Source: Paracoccus marinaquae (GTDB taxonomy: Bacteria > Pseudomonadota > Alphaproteobacteria > Rhodobacterales > Rhodobacteraceae). From it: a stretch of DNA of 64,000 nucleotides. Below, one piece after another: positions 1-7,732 of the stretch; position 1 is the first letter of the stretch; each line of letters begins with the position of its first letter. Below the pieces are notes generated by a model. It was given only the letters and a program-made list of their open reading frames with translations. It searched no databases and was not told the origin of the DNA. Location of the stretch: the NCBI RefSeq assembly GCF_018860165.1, contig NZ_JAHKNG010000002.1:186001-250000 (forward strand), written 5' to 3'. The position numbers and the translations under genes are program-made.

Positions 1-2
1 GC

Positions 3-1613
3 GCCATCGCCCTGGCCACGATGATCTCGAACCACTGGATCGTGCCCGGCTGGCTGGCGCTGCGCCGCCGCCCGGCCGGCGAGGAAACCGAGGATCTGCG
101 CGGGCTGGTGCTGAACGCCCGGCGTCTGGCGATCATCGCCGTGGTCGGCGCGGGCTGGGTCTATCACGAGGCCTCGGGCGGCGGCGCGGCGCTGGCCTCG
201 ATGGGGCTGGTGGCCTTCACCGGCATGGCACAGGTGCTGCCGACGATGCTGGGCGGGCTGCTGTGGCGCGGTGCCAACCGGCGCGGCGCCTATGCCGGGT
301 TCGGGACCGGCTTTGCGCTGTGGCTGGCGCTGATCTTCCTGCCCTCGATCGGGATCGGCGCGCTGCCGCCCCTGCCCGAGAGGGTCGATCCGCTGGCCTT
401 CAGCATCTTTCTGTCGCTGTCGCTGAACACGCTGGTCTTCATCGGGGTGTCGATCTTCGGCTTTCCCGACCCGGTCGAGCGGCTGCAGGGCCTGTCCTTC
501 GTCAGCGCGGTCGAGCCGATCCGCCACAGCCGCATGACCCGCGGCGAGGATCGGGCCGAGCCCCTGCTGGCCATGGCGCGTCGGGTCTGGGGTGCCGATC
601 CGGCGCTGCGCTTTTTTCAGGCCGAGGCCGCGCAGCAGGGGAAATCCGGCTATCTGCCCGATCTGACGCCGAATTTCCTGACCCGGCTGGAGCGGCGGCT
701 GGCCGGCTCGATCGGGGCGGCGACGGCGCATGCGATGATCGACCGGGTGGCGGGGGGCGTGGCGCTGACCGTCTCGGACCTGCTGCAGGTTGCCGACGAG
801 GCACAGCGCGCCAAGGAAGAGGCGCAGCGGCTGGAAAGCGCCACCACCGAACTGGCCCGCACCGCCACCCAGTTGCGCGAGGCCAATGACAAGCTGACCG
901 CCCTGTCGGTGCAGAAGGACGCCTTTCTGGGCCAGATCAGCCACGAGCTGCGCACGCCGATGACCTCGGTCCGGGCCTTTTCCGAGATCCTGATGACGCC
1001 CGATCTGTCGGACGAGGAACGGGCCCGCTTTGCCAAGATCATCCATGACGAGGCCGGGCGGCTGACGCGGCTGCTGGACGACCTGCTGGACCTGTCGGTG
1101 CTGGAAAGCGGCCGCGCGCAACTGACCGTGACGGCGGCCAATCTGCACGACCTGATCGGCCGGGCGCTGTCGGCGGCCTCGGCCACCCGCCCCGAGCGCA
1201 GTTTCACGGTCGAGCGCGACATGCCCTCCGAACATCTTCCCGTCATCACCGATGCCGACCGGCTGTTGCAGGTGCTGATCAATGTCATCAGCAATTCGCG
1301 CAAATACTGCGATTCCGACCGGCCGGTGCTGCGCATCCGGGCGCGCCGGTCCGAACAGGGCGGCGCACAGATCGACATCATCGACAACGGCTCGGGGATC
1401 GACGCATCCCGGCAATCGCTGATCTTCGAGAAATTCGCCCGGCTGAACGATCCGGCGCGGGCGGGCGGGGCCGGGCTGGGCCTTGCCATCTGCCGCGAGA
1501 TCATGGCCGTTCTGGGCGGCGATATCACCTATCTGCCCGGTCAGGGCGGGGCGGCCTTCCGTATCGAACTGCCGCGGCGGCCCCCCGCAGGCGCCGCGCA
1601 GACGCATTCGTAA
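3..1613 (+). CDS. Sodium/solute-symporter-like sensor histidine kinase fusion (5' truncated by window edge)
   Basis: The frame is open to the left edge, so the N-terminus is missing; the first ATG in view is at 21. Seen: the first ~150 residues are hydrophobic membrane segments typical of the end of an SSS-family symporter. A linker and coiled coil follow, then a histidine kinase core with H-box (SHELRTP, His codon 942-944), N-box (NVISNSRKY) and G-boxes (DNGSGI, GAGLGLAI). Known: SSS-kinase fusions such as CbrA and CrbS sense or transport carbon/nitrogen compounds and phosphorylate a response regulator. No partner regulator follows; the next gene is unrelated. The ligand cannot be read from this fragment. 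Confidence 0.85.
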   Translation, partial: AIALATMISNHWIVPGWLALRRRPAGEETEDLRGLVLNARRLAIIAVVGAGWVYHEASGGGAALASMGLVAFTGMAQVLPTMLGGLLWRGANRRGAYAGFGTGFALWLALIFLPSIGIGALPPLPERVDPLAFSIFLSLSLNTLVFIGVSIFGFPDPVERLQGLSFVSAVEPIRHSRMTRGEDRAEPLLAMARRVWGADPALRFFQAEAAQQGKSGYLPDLTPNFLTRLERRLAGSIGAATAHAMIDRVAGGVALTVSDLLQVADEAQRAKEEAQRLESATTELARTATQLREANDKLTALSVQKDAFLGQISHELRTPMTSVRAFSEILMTPDLSDEERARFAKIIHDEAGRLTRLLDDLLDLSVLESGRAQLTVTAANLHDLIGRALSAASATRPERSFTVERDMPSEHLPVITDADRLLQVLINVISNSRKYCDSDRPVLRIRARRSEQGGAQIDIIDNGSGIDASRQSLIFEKFARLNDPARAGGAGLGLAICREIMAVLGGDITYLPGQGGAAFRIELPRRPPAGAAQTHS

Positions 1614-1670
1614 ACGCTTTCTCAACCTGTCCTTGCCAGATTGCCCCTTGGGACATGGCGAATCGGGTTG

Positions 1671-2909
1671 ATGATGGCGATGCAGGATACAGGCTTGGCG
1701 GACCGGGACGAAGGCCCCGGCAGTGGTGTTCTGCGGCGCCTGCTGACGGCGCGCGATCAATCGGCGGCGGGGGCCGAGAAGGCGCCACACCTGCCACAGC
1801 CCGTGCCTCCGACACCGGCGCGCGCCGCGGCAACGGCCATCGGACGGGCGGCCGACCGGCTCTATCATCTTGCGGTGCAGCCGGTCGCGGTGACCCCCGG
1901 CGCGCTGACCCTGGCGGAACTGCCCGAATTGCTGCCCTCGCCCGCGCTTCTGGTGGTGCTTCAGGGGCCCGGCGATCTGGTTGGCACGATCGCGCTTTGC
2001 CCGGAAACGGTGACCGCCCTGATCGAGATCCAGGCGCTTGGCCGCGTGACCGCGCGGCCGGTGGAACGGCGCCGCCCGACCCGCAGCGACGCGATGATAT
2101 GTGCCGATTTCGTCAATGCGCTGATGGCCGAACTGGCCTCGGAAATGGCCGGGATCGACGGGTTCGACGGCATCAAGGGCTATCGCTACGCAACCTATCT
2201 GGATGATCCGCGCCCCTTGGCCCTGATGCTGGAGGACAAACCCTATCGCAGCCTTGCCTTCGATTTGCGGCTGGGTGGCACCGAAACGCGGGACAGCCGG
2301 ATCTTTCTTGCGCTGCCCCAGCCGGCAGCACAGGAGAGGGCGCCGGCCGGCAGGGACGACAGCCCCACCCGGGCCACCCCCACGGAAGGCCGGTCCGCTG
2401 GACCCGTCGTGGCCGGCGCAGCCCCCCCGGTGGCGGCGCCGTCGCGGCGGCCCGCCAGCGCGTCACTTGCGTCCTCCGTCCAGCTGGCGCCGGTGGATCT
2501 GGTTGGTGTGCTGTTTCGCCGGCGTATGACTCTGGGTGAGTTGCGCGGGCTGGCGGCAGGCAGGCTTCTGCATATGCCCCGGGCAAGCCTGACCGAGGCG
2601 CGGCTGGAAACACCCTCGGGGCAACTTCTGGCCATCGGCAGGTTCGGCGAGGCCGAGGGATGCCACGCCCTGCGCCTGCGTGACCCCCTCGCGGTCCTGA
2701 CCCCGGCCCCCGCGGCGTCGGAGGCGGTTGATGCCGGGGCGGCGCGTCCGGCCGGGACCACCGCGCCGGGCGCCGCGCCCGAGCCGCCGATCGAGGATCT
2801 GTCTGAACCCGATGCCTTCCGGCAGAATGACGCCGACAGGGGATCCGTGGCGCCCGGTTCCGTCGCCACGGCCACGCAAGGTGCGGCAAAAGCGGCCGGC
2901 GGCGCCTGA
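1671..2909 (+). CDS. SpoA-domain (FliM/FliN C-terminal type) protein, orphan
   Basis: A protein of about 412 residues. The start is chosen at the ATG cluster 1671-1680; a TTG at 1641 would add ten residues. Seen: the N-terminal half holds a globular segment (residues ~85-210) followed by a Pro/Ala-rich linker. The segment around PVDLVGVLFRRRMTLGELRGL and onward resembles the SpoA (surface presentation of antigens) fold of the flagellar switch proteins FliM/FliN. The tail is again low complexity. Known: SpoA proteins build the C-ring of flagella and type III secretion sorting platforms. No other flagellar or secretion gene is in view, so its role here is unknown. A 60-bp stretch separates it from the kinase upstream. 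Confidence 0.6.
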   Translation: MMAMQDTGLADRDEGPGSGVLRRLLTARDQSAAGAEKAPHLPQPVPPTPARAAATAIGRAADRLYHLAVQPVAVTPGALTLAELPELLPSPALLVVLQGPGDLVGTIALCPETVTALIEIQALGRVTARPVERRRPTRSDAMICADFVNALMAELASEMAGIDGFDGIKGYRYATYLDDPRPLALMLEDKPYRSLAFDLRLGGTETRDSRIFLALPQPAAQERAPAGRDDSPTRATPTEGRSAGPVVAGAAPPVAAPSRRPASASLASSVQLAPVDLVGVLFRRRMTLGELRGLAAGRLLHMPRASLTEARLETPSGQLLAIGRFGEAEGCHALRLRDPLAVLTPAPAASEAVDAGAARPAGTTAPGAAPEPPIEDLSEPDAFRQNDADRGSVAPGSVATATQGAAKAAGGA

Positions 2910-2996
2910 GGGCGCTCTTTTCCCTTGAATTCCGCGCCTTGTGGACGCATCTAACGACCGTCCCGAATCTTGCGGGGCGATCATCGCGGAGTAACC

Positions 2997-3215
2997 ATGG
3001 CCAAGGAAGAAATGCTCGAATTCCCCGGCGTCGTGAAGGAACTCCTGCCGAATGCGACATTCCGGGTCGAACTCGAGAACGGCCATGAGATCATCGCGCA
3101 TATGGCAGGCAAGATGCGGAAGAATCGCATCCGGGTTCTGGCCGGCGACAAGGTGCAGGTCGAGATGAACACCTACGACCTGACCAAGGGACGTATCAAC
3201 TATCGCTTCAAATAG
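2997..3215 (+). CDS. infA: Translation initiation factor IF-1
   Basis: A 72-residue protein, exactly the usual length of bacterial IF-1. Seen: it begins [20 protein letters not shown], and holds the S1-type OB fold with [19 protein letters not shown] and ends in GRINYRFK. The ATG at 2997 is preferred over an upstream in-frame start at 2970 because it gives the canonical family length and follows a GCGGAGTAACC ribosome site. Known: IF-1 binds the 30S A site with IF-2 and IF-3. It heads a tight cluster with maf, an RNase E/G-type gene and yacG, an order common in Rhodobacteraceae. Confidence 0.97.
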   Translation: MAKEEMLEFPGVVKELLPNATFRVELENGHEIIAHMAGKMRKNRIRVLAGDKVQVEMNTYDLTKGRINYRFK

Positions 3216-3237
3216 TCTGCCGCCGGACGCGCCGGTG

Positions 3238-3840
3238 ATGACCGATCGCAGACCGCCAAGGCTTGTTCTGGGTTCGGCCAGTCCGCGCCGGCTGGAACTG
3301 TTGGCCCAGATCGGCGTCCTGCCCGATGCCGTTCGCTCGGCCGATATCGACGAGGCGCCGCGCAGGTCTGAGGCGCCGCGCGACTATGTGTGCCGCATGG
3401 CCGTCGAGAAGGCCGAGGCCCTGCCCCTGGCCGGCGATGAGGCCCTGCTGACCGCCGACACCACGGTCGCGGTTGGTCGGCGGATCCTTGGCAAGCCTGC
3501 CGATCGCGACGAGGCGGCGCAGTTCATGCGGCTGATGTCGGGCCGGCGCCACCGCGTCCTGACCGCCATCGCATTGCGCCACGACGGGCGCATCAGGCAG
3601 CGGCTGGTCGAGACGCAGGTCCGCATGCGGCCGCTGTCGGCCGCCGATCTGGAAGCCTATCTCGATATCGGCGACTGGCGGGGCAAGGCGGGCGGCTATG
3701 CGATCCAGGGCGCCGCCGCCGCCTATATCCCATGGATCCAGGGATCCTTTTCGGCGGTGGTTGGTCTGCCGCTGGCGGAAACCGCGGCCATGCTGGCCGC
3801 CATCGGCCTGAAAGGGCGCGCAAGCGAGGGGGCGACATGA
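3238..3840 (+). CDS. maf: Maf-family nucleoside triphosphate pyrophosphatase
   Basis: A 200-residue protein; a GTG directly upstream (3235) is an alternative start. Seen: the Maf signature [18 protein letters not shown] near the N-terminus, the ADTTV motif in the middle, and [10 protein letters not shown] toward the end. Known: Maf proteins hydrolyse non-canonical or modified NTPs (dTTP/UTP or 7-methyl-GTP types) to monophosphates and are linked to house-cleaning or division arrest. The gene starts 22 bp after infA and overlaps the next gene by 4 bp (ATGA), so it is probably translationally coupled to it. The exact substrate class was not assigned. Confidence 0.92.
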   Translation: MTDRRPPRLVLGSASPRRLELLAQIGVLPDAVRSADIDEAPRRSEAPRDYVCRMAVEKAEALPLAGDEALLTADTTVAVGRRILGKPADRDEAAQFMRLMSGRRHRVLTAIALRHDGRIRQRLVETQVRMRPLSAADLEAYLDIGDWRGKAGGYAIQGAAAAYIPWIQGSFSAVVGLPLAETAAMLAAIGLKGRASEGAT

Positions 3841-4889
3841 AGGGACGTCAGATCGTTCTGGATCACCTGTTCGGCGCGGCTGCCGCGGCGCTGATGGAAG
3901 ACGGCAGGCTGATCGACCTCGTCATCGATGCGGATGATCTGACGCCGCTTGCCCCGGGCGCCATCTGCCGCGGGGTCGTCGAGCGGCTGGTGAAGGGACA
4001 GGGCGGGGTCTTCCTGCGTCTGCCCGAAGGTCAGCGCGGCTATCTGCGCGACCGAACCGGTTTCCGCGAGGGGCAGTCGCTGCTGGTTCAGGTTGCCGGC
4101 GTCGCCGAAGAGGGCAAGGCGGTTCCGGTAACGTCGCGGCTGCTGTTTCGTGGCCGCTTCGGGCTGGTCACGCCCGGCATGCCCGGCGTCAACCTGTCGC
4201 GCCGTATCCGTGAGAGTGAGACCCGCGCCCGGCTGGGCGCTCTGGGCGAGGATGTTCTGGCCGGCCGCGGGCACGGCCTGATCCTGCGCAGCGCCGCCGC
4301 CCATGCTGAGGCGGACGAGATCACCGGGGAACTTGTTCCGCTGATCGATCTGGCCGACCGGATCACCGGCGAGACCAGCGGCGCCCCTGAATTGCTGCTG
4401 GATGCGTCGGACGCGTGGGAGCGCGCCTGGTTCGACTGGGCCGACCCCGAGCCGGACGCCGTGGAACGGGGCGAGGGCAGCTTTGCCCGCAATGCCGTGC
4501 TGGAGGCCGTGGACACCCTGCTGTCGCCACGCATCGACCTGCCCGCCGGGGCCGGGGCCTTCATCGAGCCGACCCGTGCGCTGGTCGCCATCGACGTGAA
4601 TACCGGCCGCGACACCAGCCCCGCGGCCAGCCTCAAGGCGAATATCGCGCTGGCGCGCGACCTCCCGCGGCAGTTGCGTCTGCGCGGGCTGGGCGGGCAG
4701 ATCATCGTCGATTTCGCGCCCGTGCCCAAGCGCGATCGCGCGACGCTGGACCAGGTGCTGCGCACCGCCTTCAGGGGCGACGGAACCGAAACCACGCTGA
4801 TCGGCTGGACCGCGATGGGGCTCTACGAGATCAGCCGCAAGCGTGATCGTGTGCCGCTGGCGCGGCTTGCCGCGGGGCGAGGCGGCTGA
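3837..4889 (+). CDS. Ribonuclease E/G family protein, short form
   Basis: A 350-residue protein that starts inside the maf stop (ATGA). Seen: an S1-like N-terminal region, then the RNase E/G catalytic core with [16 protein letters not shown] and [16 protein letters not shown]; the two aspartates correspond to the Mg-binding pair of the family. Known: RNase E is >900 and RNase G about 490 residues; this form ends soon after the catalytic aspartates and lacks the zinc-link and small domain. Short versions beside infA-maf-yacG occur in Rhodobacteraceae, so this is probably not a truncation. Whether it is an active endonuclease is not shown by sequence alone. Confidence 0.85.
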   Translation: MKGRQIVLDHLFGAAAAALMEDGRLIDLVIDADDLTPLAPGAICRGVVERLVKGQGGVFLRLPEGQRGYLRDRTGFREGQSLLVQVAGVAEEGKAVPVTSRLLFRGRFGLVTPGMPGVNLSRRIRESETRARLGALGEDVLAGRGHGLILRSAAAHAEADEITGELVPLIDLADRITGETSGAPELLLDASDAWERAWFDWADPEPDAVERGEGSFARNAVLEAVDTLLSPRIDLPAGAGAFIEPTRALVAIDVNTGRDTSPAASLKANIALARDLPRQLRLRGLGGQIIVDFAPVPKRDRATLDQVLRTAFRGDGTETTLIGWTAMGLYEISRKRDRVPLARLAAGRGG

Positions 4890-5053
4890 TGGCAGCCTGC
4901 CCCCTCTGCGGAAAGCCCTCTGCCGCGGCCTACCGTCCGTTCTGCTCGAAACGTTGCGCCGATATCGATCTCGCCCATTGGCTGCGCGGCGATTACGTCA
5001 TTCCGGGAACCTCCCAGGACGAGGTCGCGCCAGATCCCGACGAGCGCGACTGA
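4889..5053 (+). CDS. yacG: DNA gyrase inhibitor / zinc-binding protein YacG
   Basis: A 54-residue gene whose ATG overlaps the preceding stop by one base (TGATG). Seen: four cysteines in the YacG arrangement (ACPLCGK followed by [11 protein letters not shown]), then [11 protein letters not shown] and an acidic tail. Known: YacG binds zinc and inhibits DNA gyrase in E. coli by contacting GyrB. It is the last gene of the infA cluster before tRNA-Phe. Confidence 0.93.
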   Translation: MAACPLCGKPSAAAYRPFCSKRCADIDLAHWLRGDYVIPGTSQDEVAPDPDERD

Positions 5054-5138
5054 AACATTCGTGCTTTTGGGTCTGGACATGGTGCCCCGTCACCCGTAAA
5101 CAGCGCCGCACACCCGGTGTCGGACAGACGCTCAGGGC

Positions 5139-5214
5139 GCCCGGATAGCTCAGTTGGTAGAGCAGCGGATTGAAAATCCGCGTGTCGGTGGTTCGAATCC
5201 GCCTCCGGGCACCA
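5139..5214 (+). tRNA. tRNA-Phe (GAA), CCA encoded
   Basis: A 76-base cloverleaf. Seen: acceptor arms GCCCGGA and TCCGGGC pair perfectly, the D-arm holds AGCTCAGTTGGTAGAGC, the anticodon loop TGAAAAT gives GAA, the T-arm has GTTCGAATC, and the 3' ACCA is encoded. The 3' 49 bases are duplicated exactly at 14971-15019, so this tRNA is the integration target of the neighbouring element; insertion leaves the tRNA intact. Confidence 0.97.
5166..5214 (+). repeat. attL core: 49-bp 3' half of tRNA-Phe
   Basis: The anticodon stem to CCA end of tRNA-Phe, identical over 49 bases to 14971-15019 and in the same orientation. The flanking bases differ on both sides (G versus C before, T versus C after), so the repeat ends are sharp. 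Tyrosine integrases commonly use tRNA 3' ends as attB. Confidence 0.95.
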
Positions 5215-5257
5215 TCTTTTCAAAGACTTGCGTCATGTCGATGACCTCATTGCTCGA

Positions 5258-5280
5258 TTTTTGAAACAGCCGTTGAAACA
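5258..5280 (+). promoter_or_regulatory. Candidate integrase arm-binding repeats, left end (two TTGAAACA)
   Basis: TTGAAACA occurs at 5261-5268 and 5273-5280, between the att core and the integrase stop codon. The same octamer occurs twice in the same orientation at the other end of the element. Position and spacing fit arm-type sites of a tyrosine integrase; this is inference. Confidence 0.6.
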
Positions 5281-5281
5281 T

Positions 5282-6310
5282 TTACGTTCTGGGCTTGTTC
5301 TGTTCCCAGCGATTTCGGGCTTCCTGCGCCCTTGTCGCCAACTCTTTCTGCCTTATCTGTCCTCCGTATTTTTTCAGCATCTCAGCGCCAGAATGGCCGG
5401 TAACGGCCTTCACTAGCTCGTCGTCATTGCCAGCCTGATAAAGCTCAATGGTGGCGTTCTTGCGCAGCCCGTGGGTGACGTAGGTCATGGCGTCCGGGTG
5501 CTGCATCCCGGCTTTCACCTTGCGCATATCCTTGGCGACAACCTCGTATCGAACAGGGCGGCCCTTATCGTCGGTGATGACGGTCAGGCCCTTTTTCTCG
5601 ACCGTCGCGAGATAGGCATTCAGGCGGTCGGTGAACGGGATCCACAGGGGCTTGTCCGTCTTGCCTTGGGTGAAGTCCCATGCGCCGTCCTTGATATGGT
5701 TCCAGCGCATTTTCACAATGTCACCGATCCGCTGGCCGGTGCCGATGCACAACTCATAGACCAGACGGGCGCGGGGCGGGGCGAGGCATTCAAACTCGGT
5801 CCGCACGTCATCAGGCCAGGGCACCCAGCCGTCGCCTTCCTGCTTGAACAGGGGAATACCCTTGGCAGGGTTGCCGTGTTCCTTCTTGAGGAAGCCGATC
5901 AGGCGGGCGTGGTTCATTAGCACGACCATCACCTGAACCAAATAGTTCGCCTGCCGCCAGTGTTCGGCGTTGGCGCGGTGCAGTTCGTAGATGTGGTGCG
6001 TCTCGATCTTGGTCGGGTCTTTGGTGCCCCAGATCGTGCGAATGTGGCTGATATACTTCTGATAGTCGCGCTTGGTGCGCGGCTTCAACTTCTTGAAACC
6101 CTCGCTCTCATAGTAGCTGAGGATCAGCGCCTCGAAATTGCGCTTCACCGGGACAGGCTCACGGCCTTTCAGCAGCAGGTTATAATGGTCCCAGAACTCG
6201 GGCGTGCCCGGCTCCTCCTTCATCATGACCGACTGACCGCGCGCCCGGCGGATGAACCGGACATAGTTGCGATCCTGATAGACATACTTGGGCAGTTCGC
6301 TTTTCGTCAT
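5282..6310 (-). CDS. int: Tyrosine-type site-specific integrase
   Basis: A 342-residue recombinase at the left end of the element, 67 bp from the attL core. Seen: an N-terminal SAM-like arm domain (residues ~60-150), then the catalytic domain with arginine in CIGTGQRIGDIVKMRW, the HGLRK box, histidine in TGHSG and the tyrosine nucleophile in MLKKYGG. All catalytic positions are present, so it looks active. Its ATG overlaps the upstream stop (ATGA), so it is the last cistron of the element's transcript. No excisionase was recognised, although the 62-residue upstream protein could be considered. Confidence 0.95.
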   Translation of the reverse strand: MTKSELPKYVYQDRNYVRFIRRARGQSVMMKEEPGTPEFWDHYNLLLKGREPVPVKRNFEALILSYYESEGFKKLKPRTKRDYQKYISHIRTIWGTKDPTKIETHHIYELHRANAEHWRQANYLVQVMVVLMNHARLIGFLKKEHGNPAKGIPLFKQEGDGWVPWPDDVRTEFECLAPPRARLVYELCIGTGQRIGDIVKMRWNHIKDGAWDFTQGKTDKPLWIPFTDRLNAYLATVEKKGLTVITDDKGRPVRYEVVAKDMRKVKAGMQHPDAMTYVTHGLRKNATIELYQAGNDDELVKAVTGHSGAEMLKKYGGQIRQKELATRAQEARNRWEQNKPRT

Positions 6311-6495
6311 TTGCCCATCCTCAGATCGCCGCTTGTGAAGTCGTCGCCGCCCTCGGGGTCGGTCATGCTTGCATCAAGTGTGATGCTGCCGTCAGGCTTG
6401 ATCTCGAACCTTGTCCGCATCCAGCCAGCCGCCCGTGCGTCGCGCAGAAGCGCGGCAACGGTGCTTTTTGCTTGGGTGGTAGGGCGGGGGGCCAT
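6307..6495 (-). CDS. Small protein of unknown function coupled to integrase
   Basis: A 62-residue protein translationally coupled to int (ATGA at 6307-6310). Seen: a basic N-terminal half with a helix-like segment (KSTVAALLRDARAAGW), then FEIKPDGSITLDAS and an acidic end. No known domain is recognised. Small proteins of this look sit directly before integrases in several alphaproteobacterial elements (recollection, not checked). A recombination directionality role is possible but unproven. Confidence 0.7.
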   Translation of the reverse strand: MAPRPTTQAKSTVAALLRDARAAGWMRTRFEIKPDGSITLDASMTDPEGGDDFTSGDLRMGK

Positions 6496-6497
6496 CG

Positions 6498-7199
6498 TCA
6501 GGCCCCTTTCATCCAGTTAGTATCGCGAGCGCGAACATACGCCTTGATTTCGGCAAAGCGGCGCTGACGTTTTTCACCGCGCAATTCATCGTTCCAGGGA
6601 TGCGTGAGAGCCAAGGGATAACCTTGATCGTCAGCGCCATAGAAGCGACTTGCCCACATCTCGGCGGCAACGGTCAGCAGGGCCACGGGCGCAAGGCCGC
6701 GCACGCGCATGATTCCGCTATGCTCGGCACGGTCCTTATCCAGCAACTCAGCGGTAGGTTCTGGCGTTCGGAATTTGACCGTGGTGTTCTTCATCTTGAA
6801 CACAGCATTTTTCTGGTTTTCTTGGATCTCGAAATACGGAAATTCGCCGAAGTGGGATTCATCATCCAGCTCAGCGCCAAACATCCTAACCAGAACTTGC
6901 TCAAGGGTCGGACCATCTCCAAAGAGATATGCCGGAAGATTGCCATCTCCTTCAACGGTGCGCAGCTTCATGTCGCGGTATCGTTCGACAGCCTCAACCA
7001 TCTTTGCCGGACTGTCAGTCGAAAGCAGCGCAATAGTCATTCGCGCCGCGTCCAATGGTATCATGTTGGGCGCGTTGACGCCTCTTGCACCTGTCGTCAG
7101 AAGGCCCGCCTCCTTGAGGCTGCGGGCCACCAGTGTGACGGTCTTTTCGTCAACGCGATAGACGCGCGAGATAAGCGATATGAACGATCCAGATTTCAT
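6498..7199 (-). CDS. Putative winged-helix DNA-binding protein of the element
   Basis: A 233-residue protein with no named family recognised. Seen: residues ~5-50 (SLISRVYRVDEKTVTLVARS followed by LKEAGLLTTG) read like a winged helix-turn-helix; the rest is mixed alpha/beta without a clear motif. The ATG at 7199 lies just downstream of an inverted repeat (7202-7224) that overlaps a possible promoter. Inferred: this is the best candidate for the element's regulator, perhaps autoregulated. It ends 2 bp before the 62-residue gene, giving a regulator-small protein-int group. Confidence 0.6.
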   Translation of the reverse strand: MKSGSFISLISRVYRVDEKTVTLVARSLKEAGLLTTGARGVNAPNMIPLDAARMTIALLSTDSPAKMVEAVERYRDMKLRTVEGDGNLPAYLFGDGPTLEQVLVRMFGAELDDESHFGEFPYFEIQENQKNAVFKMKNTTVKFRTPEPTAELLDKDRAEHSGIMRVRGLAPVALLTVAAEMWASRFYGADDQGYPLALTHPWNDELRGEKRQRRFAEIKAYVRARDTNWMKGA

Positions 7200-7201
7200 G
7201 C

Positions 7202-7224
7202 CTTATTGTCTATCACGCAATAAG
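7202..7224 (-). promoter_or_regulatory. Inverted repeat CTTATTG-N9-CAATAAG, candidate operator
   Basis: Perfect 7-bp arms at 7202-7208 and 7218-7224, ending 3 bp before the ATG of the putative regulator at 7199. On the minus strand a TTGCGG and a TAGACA are separated by 17 bp and overlap the dyad, resembling a weak sigma-70 promoter. This is the only convincing intergenic control site inside the element. Confidence 0.45.
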
Positions 7225-7260
7225 AGGTGCCGCAATCATTTTGTGTATCGCTCAAATAGT

Positions 7261-7288
7261 GCCCGGCCAGACCTCGATCCAGCCGGGC
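7261..7288 (-). terminator. GC hairpin, possible weak terminator
   Basis: Arms GCCCGGC (7261-7267) and GCCGGGC (7282-7288) form a 7-bp stem with a 14-nt loop just past the stop of the small ORF ending at 7297. There is no T-run, so termination is uncertain. Confidence 0.3.
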
Positions 7289-7296
7289 GATCCGCA

Positions 7297-7431
7297 TCAT
7301 GCGGCTTCCCGGCGCTTGGTGCATTCGGCCTTCCAGAGTTCAAGCGCCGGTTCCAGTTCAAGGCCCTCGTCCAGAACGGCTTTCAGCACGAACGCCATTG
7401 CCTCCGCCTCGTGGCCGGTCAGGTGCCGCAA
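7297..7431 (-). CDS. Possible small ORF (44 residues) in the element
   Basis: An open frame from a TTG at 7431 (an ATG at 7398 would give 33 residues) to TGA at 7297. Seen: the sequence reads as an amphipathic helix, with HLTGHEAEAMAFVLKAVLDE and ELEPALELWKAECTKRREAA. It overlaps in another frame the abnormal 3' end of the head-closure ORF, so only one of the two can be genuine here. No family is recognised; it could be a phage gene remnant. Confidence 0.35.
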   Translation of the reverse strand: MRHLTGHEAEAMAFVLKAVLDEGLELEPALELWKAECTKRREAA

Positions 7432-7732
7432 GCCTTCCCTCGTGCGCTTTTACAGCTTGTATCCCTAGTTCGCGATTTCTTGCCGGGAAAGACGGGCGAA
7501 TGAAGCGGACGCCTCCCGACGTCGGGAGGCGCTTACCTTCGGTTCCTCCACGCGCGCGCGGGCGAATGAAGCGGGGCCGGTGCAACATCCCGCTGCCCCG
7601 CAGGTAATGGACGTGCGCCGGTATCGTGAATCGCAGCAGCCAATCTTGAATTACCTGCCCGTCAGGATCGACATCCTCGAAAGGCTCATAAAACCCGGCT
7701 ATGCGTGTCAGATCGTCAGCCGCGATTTTCAT
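7358..7732 (-). pseudogene. Head-closure/head-tail adaptor gene with abnormal C-terminus (probably disrupted)
   Basis: The ATG at 7732 overlaps the portal stop (ATGA). Seen: the first ~47 residues (RIAGFYEPFEDVDPDGQVIQ, then WLLRFTIPAHVHYLRG) match the look of the SPP1 gp16-type head-closure family, which is usually 105-115 residues. After RGSG at about 7590 the protein turns into an Arg/Pro-rich sequence containing RFIRP twice, which follows from a 16-bp direct repeat around a 22-bp palindrome (7493-7574). Inferred: the 3' half was replaced by a rearrangement or small insertion. If so, the capsid may lack its own head-closure ring. Confidence 0.6.
7493..7574. repeat. 16-bp direct repeats around a 22-bp perfect palindrome
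   Basis: CGGGCGAATGAAGCGG occurs at 7493-7508 and again at 7559-7574 (66-bp period). Between them lies a perfect palindrome at 7510-7531 with 11-bp arms beginning CGCCTCCCGAC. It sits exactly where the head-closure gene loses its family similarity, so it may be the footprint of a small mobile repeat or a recombination event. Confidence 0.75.
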
